Assembly (NCBI RefSeq): GCF_947500255.1
Contig: NZ_CANMRL010000004.1
Coordinates: forward strand, 1-64,000
Direction: 5' to 3'
DNA: 64,000 nt
Origin: an uncultured Psychroserpens sp.
GTDB taxonomy: Bacteria; Bacteroidota; Bacteroidia; Flavobacteriales; Flavobacteriaceae
Each line of letters starts with the position of its first letter. Positions within the stretch are counted from its first letter, which is position 1. A program made the translations under genes and the position numbers. Positions 26,086-35,066 of the stretch are shown here, in pieces. The notes beneath the pieces are model-generated. The model ran no database searches. It had not been told where the DNA came from and saw nothing but the letters and a program-made list of their open reading frames with translations.

Positions 26086-29000
26086 CTAATTTTGTTCGGA
26101 TTCGACAGAGGCATTTGTCTTGGCTTCTTCGGCTTTAATTCTATTCAATTCTTCTTTAGCATCGTCAACTACATCATCAAATTCGGCAAAGTTGGTAATG
26201 ACACTTTCTAAAATATAGGTCGCTTGAAAAGCATCTCCTAAAGCATCATAGTTTTTTGCCATTACAACTAATCCTTTTGCACTATAGTATTTATAACTGC
26301 TATAATCTCTGGCTAATTTTTGAACCGTTGTATTGGACGATTGGAATTTTCCTTCTTTGTGTTTGAAATAAGCATTGTAATACAAGGCTTCGGCAGCTAC
26401 AACTCCGGTAGCTATTTTTTCAACTTTAGCATAAGCATCTTTAGCTTTGTTTTCGTCTCCTGTTTTTATGGCCGAACGCGCAATAATAATCTGCGCATCA
26501 CTCTTTACTTTATTGTCGATTTTTGAATTCTGGAGTACTTTTTCAGCATAGTTAACAGCTTCAGTGTAGTTCTCTCTTTGATAGTAAGCATTCATCAAAT
26601 TAGATTGCGCATAAGTGATATTTTGAGGATAGTCGGCATCTGATTCTAATTGTTTAAGTAACGGAATGGCTCTATCCCAATCTGATGCGTTTAAATAGAT
26701 CTCAGATAATTTTACTATCGATTGCTCCGTAAATTCACCTTTTTGTTTATTCACCACATATTCATAGTGTGATCTGGCATTCTCAGGTAATTCCTTTTTC
26801 GAATACAATTCGGCAACATAAAAATGTGATTTTAACGCATGTATTCCATTTGGAAATTCATTCAAATATTTATTAAACTGACGAATTGCACCATCGGTAT
26901 TATTATCTAAATACTGCTTCTCTGCAGCTAAATAGGCCGTATTATCTAACTCTGCATCTGTAACATCAACATAATCCAAGGTTTTAACCCAAGCAGCATA
27001 TTCGTCAACACGACCAAGATCAATATAGATGAGTCGTGCGGTTGAAACGGCTTGATTAGCTTCACCTGTAGATGGATAATTATTGGCTACTTTTTTTAAT
27101 TTACGCAAGGCACGTTCATTGTCATTAGCATTGTAGTACGATAACCCTTGACGTAACAAGGCTTTAGAGATAAAAACACTTGTTCTATATTCTGATATAA
27201 GTCGTTCATACATCGTCATCGCCTTATCTGTTTCATTTGATTTTACATACGAATTTGCTAGCTCATACATGGCGTCATCTCGTAAGGAAGATCTAGGAAA
27301 ATCATCGATAAACGATTGTAACCCTTGAATTTTTTTAGAGCCTTGACCAACATAACCATAACTCATTGTCTTTTGAAAAGAGGCATAATCTCCTTCTATT
27401 TCGTTAATCCCAATGGCTCTATCATAAGCAGCTATAGCTTTATTATAATTGGTAGACACAAAATGCCCATCGCCAAGTCTTAGATAAGCATCATTTAAGC
27501 GTAGCTTATCATCTTTATGGTTAGCAATAAACTTTTGAAAGCTCGCTGTAGCCTGATTATAATCTTTAAGTTTAAAATAGGTATAGGCGATGTTATAATC
27601 GATATTATTAATTTCATTTACATTTTCTGCCCCACTTTGCAACATGAATTGTTTAAAACCGATAAGCGCCTCATCAAAATTATTCAAATGGTAATCTGTT
27701 TCAGCTTTCCAAAATGTTGCTCTTGTTGTAAAAACAGGATCTTTAGCTTCATCTATTGATTTATTAAATAAAGTTTTTGCTTCGTTATAATTCCCCTCGT
27801 TATATACCTCAATACCTCTGTAAAATGCTACTTTTTGATAAGCCACACGATTTTCAAAACTTCGTTTATTTTCTAAGAGTTTTATAGCTTCCTTATAGTT
27901 TCTAGAAGTGATGTAAGAATCTATCAATAAGGTTTCTATTTCTTCTTTATAACTCGTCTCTGGGTACTTATCTAGATAACTTGTTAGTACTTGTGGAACC
28001 GACTGATAAGGGTTACCAATCTCGTAGCTAATCTTAGCATAGTTTAGCCATGCATCCTCTTGGATCTTCAAATCATAATCCATTTGAGAAGCGTTTCTAA
28101 AAGCATTTAAGGCCTCTTGCTTTTTATCTAAATTAATATAGCTCTCACCCAAATGATAGTAAGCATTTTGTGCTACGCTATTGTCACCTCCAATAATTTT
28201 ATTGAACTCCGAAATGGCACTTTCAAAGTCGTCTTGCTTATAATAAGCATAACCCAACTGGTAATAATCGACATTATTCCATTTGCCACGTCTTCCTTTA
28301 TAGTCTTTTAAATACGGAATAGCTTGGGTATACTGTTCTAAGTTGAAATGACTCTCACCTATAATTTTAGACAGTTCCGATTTTTCCTTCGGGCTACTAT
28401 TATCTAATTGTGCTTTGGCTAAGGTAATGGCCTTCTCAAATTTACCTAGTTTAAAATTTAAATCGGCTTGATAATACGATAGCTTCTCTTTGTATTTTTC
28501 TTGATCACTAACTTGATCAAAGTACTCATTGGCCTTGTCATAGTCGTCGCCTTCATAAGCCATAAAACCGATATAATATTTTGCCTGTGAGCCGTATTTT
28601 TTTGATGTGATTACTCGGTTTAAATACTTATTGGCTCCTGTTTCGTCACCTGTAGAATACAAAGCATAACCATAATTAAAATTAAATTTATCACGTTCGG
28701 AACGCGACACACTATTTTCATCTACTTTATCATACCATTTTCGAGCATACGCATACTTTTCATTTGTGAAATAGTAATCGGCCACATCTAAAAATGCCGT
28801 ATTCCTTTTGGTACTCGTTGGATAATTATCCACAAATTCCTGAATAAGATCATCAGCATTTTTCTGATTTAAACGCACTGCACAGTTGGCAATATAATAG
28901 GCACATTCTGACTCTACAGTTTCATTTGGCGCATCATTTTTTATAGCTTCAAACATAGATTGAGCTGCTTGATACTGCTTATTATTATAGAGTGTGAGTG

Positions 29001-29109
29001 CTTTTTGATAGTCGACTAGATCACTAGTATATGCAGCTGTTTGCTGGGCTTGCAAATAAGAAGCCAGTAACAAAAAGCTAAGTACAAAACTTATTTTTCT
29101 GAAAGTCAT
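26086..29109 (-). CDS. Giant periplasmic tetratricopeptide-repeat protein
   Basis: The 1007-residue product has a signal peptide (about 1-22) and is made almost entirely of TPR-type helical pairs, with recurring consensus such as YYxLGxAYYKxxxFExAIxxFxKxI every about 34-37 residues. The last about 15 residues are acidic and Lys-rich. TPR arrays are protein-binding scaffolds; here the array would lie in the periplasm. It is the first gene of a two-gene operon with the plug-less barrel downstream. A good promoter lies at 29133-29164. The divergent neighbour is the FtsE-like ATPase. It is not clearly the gliding/secretion TPR protein SprE/PorW, which is a shorter lipoprotein. Confidence 0.85.
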   Translation of the reverse strand: MTFRKISFVLSFLLLASYLQAQQTAAYTSDLVDYQKALTLYNNKQYQAAQSMFEAIKNDAPNETVESECAYYIANCAVRLNQKNADDLIQEFVDNYPTSTKRNTAFLDVADYYFTNEKYAYARKWYDKVDENSVSRSERDKFNFNYGYALYSTGDETGANKYLNRVITSKKYGSQAKYYIGFMAYEGDDYDKANEYFDQVSDQEKYKEKLSYYQADLNFKLGKFEKAITLAKAQLDNSSPKEKSELSKIIGESHFNLEQYTQAIPYLKDYKGRRGKWNNVDYYQLGYAYYKQDDFESAISEFNKIIGGDNSVAQNAYYHLGESYINLDKKQEALNAFRNASQMDYDLKIQEDAWLNYAKISYEIGNPYQSVPQVLTSYLDKYPETSYKEEIETLLIDSYITSRNYKEAIKLLENKRSFENRVAYQKVAFYRGIEVYNEGNYNEAKTLFNKSIDEAKDPVFTTRATFWKAETDYHLNNFDEALIGFKQFMLQSGAENVNEINNIDYNIAYTYFKLKDYNQATASFQKFIANHKDDKLRLNDAYLRLGDGHFVSTNYNKAIAAYDRAIGINEIEGDYASFQKTMSYGYVGQGSKKIQGLQSFIDDFPRSSLRDDAMYELANSYVKSNETDKAMTMYERLISEYRTSVFISKALLRQGLSYYNANDNERALRKLKKVANNYPSTGEANQAVSTARLIYIDLGRVDEYAAWVKTLDYVDVTDAELDNTAYLAAEKQYLDNNTDGAIRQFNKYLNEFPNGIHALKSHFYVAELYSKKELPENARSHYEYVVNKQKGEFTEQSIVKLSEIYLNASDWDRAIPLLKQLESDADYPQNITYAQSNLMNAYYQRENYTEAVNYAEKVLQNSKIDNKVKSDAQIIIARSAIKTGDENKAKDAYAKVEKIATGVVAAEALYYNAYFKHKEGKFQSSNTTVQKLARDYSSYKYYSAKGLVVMAKNYDALGDAFQATYILESVITNFAEFDDVVDDAKEELNRIKAEEAKTNASVESEQN

Positions 29110-29132
29110 TAAGTTCGATTTTTAATTGATGT

Positions 29133-29164
29133 CAAAGATAATTTATCTCCTACCTATAACGCAA
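29133..29164 (-). promoter_or_regulatory. Promoter of the TPR/barrel operon
   Basis: On the minus strand a TTG (29162-29164) is separated by 21 bp from TATCTTTG (29133-29140), an exact TAnnTTTG match. The TPR start codon is 24 bp downstream. Confidence 0.6.
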
Positions 29165-29329
29165 CAATCGTGCTATAATTATACACGGACTTATTAAATA
29201 GACTGTTTAGGCAAGATTCTGTTACACTTTACGTTTTATCTAAAGCCATTTAGAATTTAGTTTTTGGCTATTGGTAGTTGCTAGTTTTTATAATACATTT
29301 ACATTTCTATTAAATCGTCACCAAACATT

Positions 29330-30013
29330 ATGTCTGAAACTGTTTTACAACTCAAAAATGCATCTATCTACCAAGGGGATAGCATGGTATTATCTGATGT
29401 GAATTTTGAAATGAATAAAGGGGATTTTGTTTATCTTATTGGTAAAACAGGAAGTGGAAAAAGTAGTTTCATGAAAACGCTTTATGGCGATTTAGAACTT
29501 ACTGAAGGTGAAGGTCACATTGTAGATTACAATTTGAGAACAATGCAAGAAAAAGACATTCCATTTTTAAGACGAAAATTGGGTATTGTTTTTCAGGATT
29601 TTAAATTGTTACCTGATCGTACCATCAATGGTAATCTTGAATTTGTTTTAAAAGCTACAGGATGGAAAGACAAGACTGAAATACAAGAACGTATTGAAGC
29701 TGTTTTAGATAAAGTAGCTATGAAAACCAAGGGCTTTAAATTTCCGCATGAATTATCAGGAGGAGAACAGCAACGTATTGCTATTGCTAGGGCATTATTA
29801 AATGATCCAGAATTGATTCTAGCCGATGAGCCTACAGGTAATTTAGATCCTCAAACAAGTATCGAAGTCATGGAAGTATTACTTGACATTAATAAGAATG
29901 GAAATACTATTTTAATGGCCACTCACGATTATGCCTTATTACTGAAATATCCAAGTAAGACGTTAAAGTGCGACGAAAACAAAGTGTTTGAAGTTGTACA
30001 GCGTAAAGGCTAA
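29330..30013 (+). CDS. ftsE: FtsE-like ABC transporter ATP-binding protein
   Basis: The 227-residue product is a compact ABC ATPase: Walker A GKTGSGKSS (about 38-46), Q-loop in FQDFKLLPD, signature LSGGEQQRIAIARAL (about 143-157), Walker B LILADEP and switch His in ATHDY. The layout and the FQDFKLL segment are those of FtsE, which with FtsX couples cell division to activation of wall hydrolases. The partner FtsX is not adjacent; the FtsX-type permease at 14807 may be a Lol-like relative instead. The stop codon overlaps the convergent beta-helix gene by 4 bp. The FtsE name is likely but rests on pattern rather than a partner gene. Confidence 0.82.
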   Translation: MSETVLQLKNASIYQGDSMVLSDVNFEMNKGDFVYLIGKTGSGKSSFMKTLYGDLELTEGEGHIVDYNLRTMQEKDIPFLRRKLGIVFQDFKLLPDRTINGNLEFVLKATGWKDKTEIQERIEAVLDKVAMKTKGFKFPHELSGGEQQRIAIARALLNDPELILADEPTGNLDPQTSIEVMEVLLDINKNGNTILMATHDYALLLKYPSKTLKCDENKVFEVVQRKG

Positions 30014-31632
30014 AATCCTAACCACTTAAAAAATCTTTTAAAAGCATTATCTTTTTTTTTGGTAGATGCTTCTACGATCTCCTGTGTTTCAAATTCGACT
30101 ATGAACACGCCAAAATTAGATAAGGTTTTATTTGCTTTAGTATTGTGAAGCGGTTTTTCAAATGCAGTCTGTTGCATTGGAAGCGTCACTTTAAGGTCTT
30201 CGGAAAGTGTCCCTGTACTTAGAACCGAACTTAAGTTTTCAACATCATAAATAGTGTAGACCATTCCAGCTGCCAGACCAGTTTTTGAGAAATCGACCAA
30301 AACAGATTCTCCTTCTTTTTCAAGTACCACAACTTTAAACGCGTTTTCACGGTGTTTAAATCTCACAAGACTTCTGACAGTTTTCATATCAAACTGCTCG
30401 ATATTTTTAGATTTACTATTTCCGTCTAAACCAAAATTTGATTGCCACTTTTTTAAATCATAATCTTCATGTTTTAAAATCCTAAACCCTGTATTGTTTT
30501 TAGTATAATAGGTGTTCTTTTTCAACTTCCATTTCGATATATGTTCTAAAACTGAAGGTTGCATATGTACATAACCACAATACACTTTATTATTTTCGAA
30601 GGTTAATGATTTTGCATGTAAAATTCGGAGTCCGTTATTTCTCCCAATAATAATGTTGTTTTTCACTGTCACATTTTCAATAGGTGCATTTTTATGAAAT
30701 CCTAGTGTTAAGGATGCACCATCACCAGCAACTTGAGCATTAGCCACATTAGTATTGTGATACAAAATATTATTTAACACCTTGATGTTTTTTGCAATGT
30801 TAATCCCATTTCTATCACCAGAAGCCACAATCAAATTATCTTTAGTTCTACCAGCAGGTGAACCATTATTAAAAAAGACGTTACTTCTCAACTGATAATT
30901 TTTGACGTATTCTACCTTAGCCCTTTTATTGGCCGACCATACCTCAATGCCCTTATAATAATTATTGAAAATGATACAATTTTCAAACACTCTCGTTTTC
31001 TCACTATTATTTTGGGTGTACACACCTTCTCCAACACCTTTTCCTCTGTACATATAGCCATTATTATAAATCAAGCAACCGTTAAAAATAGTACCACCTG
31101 TATGTTTCCATGAGCCAACGCCAAGACCTGGATTATTGTAGATTTTTAGGTTTATAAACTGACAATCTTCACCAATGGAATGCTCTAACCCATTAATACG
31201 CACAAAGTCTGGATCCTCCCCATTTCTTGAGAAATCTCCCAAACACGTAATGTCGAAATTTTTATAAATAACTTGTTGTCCGCGTACTTCAAGCACATGC
31301 CTCTTATTAGAACTCACATTTCCGTTGAGAACAACCTTATCATTTTTGTAAGCAGAAACTGTAATATATTTATTAGGTTCTAAACATCTAAGTGTACTCA
31401 CAAATTTTCCATTATAAATGCCTTCATGCAACCAAATAATATCACCAGCATTAACATTTTTAGGCTTTTGTTTTAAAGCGGTTTGAAGATCCCATGGATC
31501 ATCTATTGCACCAGTTCCATTGGCTGTACCAGGTGTTTCTTTATGATCTTTAGGAAAGACATGAAATTCCTGTTGTGCATTTAGAGAAAGCCCAACTAAG
31601 AATAACAAAATATAGAGTAATCGTTGTATCAT
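30010..31632 (-). CDS. Secreted right-handed parallel beta-helix protein
   Basis: The 540-residue product has a signal peptide (about 1-19). Coil-type repeats from about residue 55 to 380 are rich in Asn/Ile/Val, with recurring units such as FENCIIFNN, VKNNIIIG and VLNNILYHN, characteristic of pectate-lyase-like right-handed beta-helices. The C-terminal about 130 residues are a beta-rich region. Such proteins include polysaccharide lyases and epimerases, but I cannot identify catalytic residues. The location at the edge of a surface-polysaccharide locus suggests it acts on that polymer or on an external glycan. It is divergent from the first glycosyltransferase gene and overlaps ftsE by 4 bp at the 3' end. 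Confidence 0.75.
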   Translation of the reverse strand: MIQRLLYILLFLVGLSLNAQQEFHVFPKDHKETPGTANGTGAIDDPWDLQTALKQKPKNVNAGDIIWLHEGIYNGKFVSTLRCLEPNKYITVSAYKNDKVVLNGNVSSNKRHVLEVRGQQVIYKNFDITCLGDFSRNGEDPDFVRINGLEHSIGEDCQFINLKIYNNPGLGVGSWKHTGGTIFNGCLIYNNGYMYRGKGVGEGVYTQNNSEKTRVFENCIIFNNYYKGIEVWSANKRAKVEYVKNYQLRSNVFFNNGSPAGRTKDNLIVASGDRNGINIAKNIKVLNNILYHNTNVANAQVAGDGASLTLGFHKNAPIENVTVKNNIIIGRNNGLRILHAKSLTFENNKVYCGYVHMQPSVLEHISKWKLKKNTYYTKNNTGFRILKHEDYDLKKWQSNFGLDGNSKSKNIEQFDMKTVRSLVRFKHRENAFKVVVLEKEGESVLVDFSKTGLAAGMVYTIYDVENLSSVLSTGTLSEDLKVTLPMQQTAFEKPLHNTKANKTLSNFGVFIVEFETQEIVEASTKKKDNAFKRFFKWLGF

Positions 31633-31697
31633 AAACTAGTATTTCCAATTACTGTACCAAAAATAGACATTCAAAATAGTTAATACCATAAAAAGTG

Positions 31698-31705
31698 TAT
31701 TTTTG
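31698..31705 (+). promoter_or_regulatory. TATTTTTG -7 box before the first glycosyltransferase gene
   Basis: An exact TAnnTTTG match lies 17 bp upstream of the start codon at 31723. A second TATTTTTG on the opposite strand lies in the same 90-bp divergent region (about 31652-31659) facing the beta-helix gene. No convincing TTG boxes are seen. Confidence 0.35.
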
Positions 31706-31722
31706 GATAATAAGATCTTAGC

Positions 31723-32610
31723 ATGCTATCTGTACTTATCCCTGTTTATAATTATGATGTTAGAGGACTCGTGAATACACTTCACGACCAACTGATGTCT
31801 GCACAAATTAGCTTCGAGATCATTTGTGTTGATGATTGCTCTAAAGCGGAAATAGGTTCTATTAATTCTGAAATACAACAACTTGCACATACCTCTTACC
31901 ATGTATCATCCAGTAATAAGGGAAGAGTGGCTACACGACATGCATTGGCAGCACAAGCCTCATTTGATTGGCTCTTATTTTTGGATGCTGATGTATTGCC
32001 AACTTCAGACGCATTTGTATCTAGTTACTTGGCGTATTTGACTTCCGATTACGATGCTGTTTATGGCGGCTTTGCTTACAACAAAGAAGTACCTCAAACA
32101 GACTTTTTATTGCGTTGGACTTATGGAAGATCTAAAGAGCAAGTAAAAGCAGATATTAGAAACAAGAAGCCTTATAAGATTACTATTTCGGCAAATTTCC
32201 TGATAAAAAAATCAGTGTTTAAGAACATCAATTCAAAAATCACTTACAAAGGCTATGGTTATGATAACTATTTTGGATCGCTTTTAAAAACCGAAAAGTC
32301 AAATATATTTCATATTGACAATGAGGTATTTCACTTAGGTTTAGAATCCAATGCTTCCTATTTAAATAAAGTAGAACAATCTGTAGACACCTTGTTGAAA
32401 TTGGATAATCAAGGGTTAATCAATACTACAGAAAACAGTTTAGTTGTTGTGTTTAGAACAATAAAACAATGGAAGCTGAATGTTCTTTTTTCTTGGATAT
32501 TCAAAAAATTTAAAGGTCGTTTTGCATCCAATTTACTGAGTAAAAAACCAAGTATGCTTATGCTTCAATTATATAAATTGAGTTACATTTGCTATCAAGA
32601 TTCAAACTAA
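31723..32610 (+). CDS. Family 2 glycosyltransferase
   Basis: The 295-residue product starts directly with the GT-A nucleotide-binding strand MLSVLIPVYNYD and contains FEIICVDDCS and the metal-binding DAD in LLFLDADVLP, the key elements of inverting GT2 enzymes. The conserved region runs to about residue 215, with a Lys-rich basic C-terminus. It transfers a sugar from a nucleotide donor during surface-polysaccharide assembly at the inner face of the membrane. Its stop codon overlaps the next gene's start (TAATG), so the pair is translationally coupled. Donor and acceptor are unknown. Confidence 0.88.
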   Translation: MLSVLIPVYNYDVRGLVNTLHDQLMSAQISFEIICVDDCSKAEIGSINSEIQQLAHTSYHVSSSNKGRVATRHALAAQASFDWLLFLDADVLPTSDAFVSSYLAYLTSDYDAVYGGFAYNKEVPQTDFLLRWTYGRSKEQVKADIRNKKPYKITISANFLIKKSVFKNINSKITYKGYGYDNYFGSLLKTEKSNIFHIDNEVFHLGLESNASYLNKVEQSVDTLLKLDNQGLINTTENSLVVVFRTIKQWKLNVLFSWIFKKFKGRFASNLLSKKPSMLMLQLYKLSYICYQDSN

Positions 32611-33533
32611 TGACTCCCTTTTTTTCTGTTATCATTTCGGTTTATAATAAAGAGAAGTACATTTCTAACACCATTAATTCTGTACTAGATCAAACCTATG
32701 ATGATTTTGAAATAATCATTGTGAATGATGGCTCTACCGACAACAGTTTAGATTTAATACATCAATTTCAAGATTCTAGAATTACTGTTATTAACCAAGA
32801 TAATCTTGGCGCATCCGAAGCTAGAAATAAAGGAATGAGCGTCGCTAAGGGTCAATTTATTGCACTTTTAGATGGTGACGACATTTGGGACAGTACATTT
32901 CTAGAGCACATTGGTAATGCCATAAAAAATCATCCAAAACAATCTGTATTCTCATGTGCTATTGCGCATAAATACGACGATAATATAGTTCCGGTTCCAT
33001 ACAGCTTTAAAACCTATGATGACGTACTAGTTTTAGATTTCTTTGAGGCCAGTAAAAAACATGCCATACTATCTGGCTCTAGTACTGTTTTTAATACGAC
33101 CGTTTTAGACACGACTGGTAATTTTGATGTAAGCATCAAATCTGGTCAGGATACTGATTTGTGGATTAGAATAGGGTTGCATTATCCCGTTGTATTCATA
33201 AATAAGCTTCTTGTCTATTATGTCTATAATGATAAAAGTTTATCGAATACGACTTTCAATGTTAATGATAAACCTAAACACAACAAATATTACGAGGAAG
33301 AAAAAGAGAATATCCATCTAAAAAAATATCTGGATCGAAATAGATATACGCTGGCAATTTTTAGCAAATTGTACAACGATAAACAGGCGTATAATTATTA
33401 CAAGAACAATATCGACACTAAGAACCTCTCCTGGAAACAAAATGTGTTATTACTATTACCAAAATGGGTTTTGAATGTACTTCTCAACATCAAAAGTTTG
33501 AATGGTAAAAAAGTGTATTATAAATCTTTGTAG
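32610..33533 (+). CDS. Family 2 glycosyltransferase, translationally coupled
   Basis: The true start is the ATG at 32610, which shares its A with the TAA stop of the upstream gene; a longer frame beginning at 32589 adds seven unconserved residues. The roughly 307-residue product shows FFSVIISVYNKEKYI, the typical IIVNDGSTDNS and LDGDD (metal site) of GT2 enzymes, with SNDTD-like 'GQDTDLWIR' acceptor-side segment. The C-terminal part is basic and aromatic and may lie on the membrane. It belongs to the same two-gene plus-strand unit. It converges on the FdtA-like gene with a 16-bp overlap of the 3' ends. Confidence 0.88.
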   Translation: MTPFFSVIISVYNKEKYISNTINSVLDQTYDDFEIIIVNDGSTDNSLDLIHQFQDSRITVINQDNLGASEARNKGMSVAKGQFIALLDGDDIWDSTFLEHIGNAIKNHPKQSVFSCAIAHKYDDNIVPVPYSFKTYDDVLVLDFFEASKKHAILSGSSTVFNTTVLDTTGNFDVSIKSGQDTDLWIRIGLHYPVVFINKLLVYYVYNDKSLSNTTFNVNDKPKHNKYYEEEKENIHLKKYLDRNRYTLAIFSKLYNDKQAYNYYKNNIDTKNLSWKQNVLLLLPKWVLNVLLNIKSLNGKKVYYKSL

Positions 33534-33931
33534 GCTTTAAAATCTTTATAGTTTCTAATATAATCCTGTTCTTCAAAATCGTCAGAAGCTAAGACTAGGC
33601 ATACTGCACCTGATGAAAAATTCTCCAACTCCCTCCATATACCAGTGGGTATTAACAGTCCTTTATCAGGTTTATTAAGCATTACTTTTTTCTTATTTAC
33701 CCCATCATCAAGAACAACTTCAAAACTTCCACTTAATGCTATTAAAAATTCCTGTTGTTCTTTATGAGCATGTCCGCCTCTATAAGCGTCGCTAGGCACA
33801 TCATAAAGATAGTAAACCCTCTTAATAGCATAAGGAATAGTATCTTTTTCAATAACTGCAAGATTCCCTCTAGGATCAGTGATTTTAGGAATATCTATTA
33901 ATTTAATTTCGTTTAAATTGGTCATTGACAT
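33518..33931 (-). CDS. FdtA/QdtA-like dTDP-4-oxo-6-deoxyhexose 3,4-ketoisomerase
   Basis: The 137-residue product is a single-domain cupin with the FdtA/QdtA signature: ITDPRGNLAVIE near the start, KRVYYLYDVP, then GGHAHKEQQEF with the two active-site histidines (H54, H56), and a C-terminal ASDDFEEQDYIR. These enzymes convert dTDP-4-oxo-6-deoxyglucose to the 3-oxo isomer, the first committed step to dTDP-Fuc3NAc or dTDP-Qui3NAc. The start lies 10 bp inside the end of the upstream glycosyltransferase gene. The companion aminotransferase is 7 kb away at 40245, and rmlA/rmlB are not in the window. Confidence 0.85.
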   Translation of the reverse strand: MSMTNLNEIKLIDIPKITDPRGNLAVIEKDTIPYAIKRVYYLYDVPSDAYRGGHAHKEQQEFLIALSGSFEVVLDDGVNKKKVMLNKPDKGLLIPTGIWRELENFSSGAVCLVLASDDFEEQDYIRNYKDFKAYKDL

Positions 33932-35031
33932 ATCTCATTTATTAATTCATCCCATGATTGCTTCACTTTATCTTGTGAAAACTTTTGCACACTTAAGCTC
34001 GCATTAGAAGCACAAGTATTATAAAACTCATCGTCTTCTATCATTTTATTAAAAGCATCTGATAGTTTAGTAGCATTATAGTTTTCTACTAACATACCAT
34101 TGTAACCAGTTTTGATAACTTCGTTAGGCCCAGAGTTACAATCTACTGAAACCACAGGAACACCCAATGACAAACTCTCTGGTATAACCATAGGAAATCC
34201 TTCAAATCTACTAGTCAAGGTTGCAAATTTAGCTTTTTTCACATAAGGATAAGGGTTATTTATATATCCCATAAATATAGTGCTTTCTGAAAGTTCTAAT
34301 TGATTCGCATAAGCTTGTATACTATCCATATCAGGACCATTTCCTAAAATCAATAATTTCACATCGTGCTTTTTAAGCCTAGATTGCGCATAGGCATCTA
34401 AAAGCAATTTCAGATTTTTATGTTTGTCATCAATTCGTCCAAAAAACACAATAAAATGCTCAGGGATTTCTACTGAAATTGTTTCATTTGCTGACATCTT
34501 GATATCATGAAAATTGAAACCATTGTAGATAGTACGAATATCTTTTAAATCAAATTTCTTTTTAAATTTTTTGCGCGCAGCTTCAGAAACCACTGTCATA
34601 TATTGGTTTTTGAACAACCACTTATTCAACCATTTATATTTTGTAAATGCTTTTTTTGTATTGTAATTATGAATAACATAGATAACAGGAACACCACGAT
34701 ATATCACCTTAGACAGTAAAACTTCTCTGTAAGCAATTATTCTAGCTCTATTATCTATAATCAAGTCGAAATTATGCTTTGACACATATGCTTTGAAAAG
34801 ACGGAAACGGTTTAACCTACCAAAAAAGGTGTCATTTTGTTTTTTTATTTCACCTAAGTTGTATACTGTTCCGGCATGATCATAATCTACACCATCCAGT
34901 ATTGTGATAATGTGAATATCATGTTCTAAGGCAGCTAGCATTTGTGATAAAATTGCAGTCGAACGTTCTGCGCCTCCTTTAGATAATGATGAAACTACAA
35001 TACAAATCTTTTTTTTATTGGTTTTTACCAT
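33922..35031 (-). CDS. Family 4-type glycosyltransferase
   Basis: The 369-residue product begins with a GT-B fold Rossmann strand and glycine loop KICIVVSSLSKGGAERS, and has the retaining GT4 C-terminal signature region VFFGRIDDKHKNLKLLLDAY and SRFEGFPMVIPESLSLGVPVVS, with the conserved EGFxxxxxE donor-binding motif. It should add a sugar from a nucleotide donor to the growing polysaccharide or lipid-linked repeat unit. It is first of a two-gene minus-strand unit with the FdtA-like gene, with which it overlaps by 10 bp. It is divergent from the next glycosyltransferase gene, 35 bp away. Confidence 0.87.
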   Translation of the reverse strand: MVKTNKKKICIVVSSLSKGGAERSTAILSQMLAALEHDIHIITILDGVDYDHAGTVYNLGEIKKQNDTFFGRLNRFRLFKAYVSKHNFDLIIDNRARIIAYREVLLSKVIYRGVPVIYVIHNYNTKKAFTKYKWLNKWLFKNQYMTVVSEAARKKFKKKFDLKDIRTIYNGFNFHDIKMSANETISVEIPEHFIVFFGRIDDKHKNLKLLLDAYAQSRLKKHDVKLLILGNGPDMDSIQAYANQLELSESTIFMGYINNPYPYVKKAKFATLTSRFEGFPMVIPESLSLGVPVVSVDCNSGPNEVIKTGYNGMLVENYNATKLSDAFNKMIEDDEFYNTCASNASLSVQKFSQDKVKQSWDELINEICQ

Positions 35032-35066
35032 TAAAAACTATCTTTGAAACAAATGTACTAATATAA

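Noticed and set aside
14807-30013. FtsX-type gene and FtsE-like gene as one FtsEX pair
   Set aside because: They are 13 kb apart on different strands, and the permease looks closer to LolC/LolE; there is no direct evidence for pairing.
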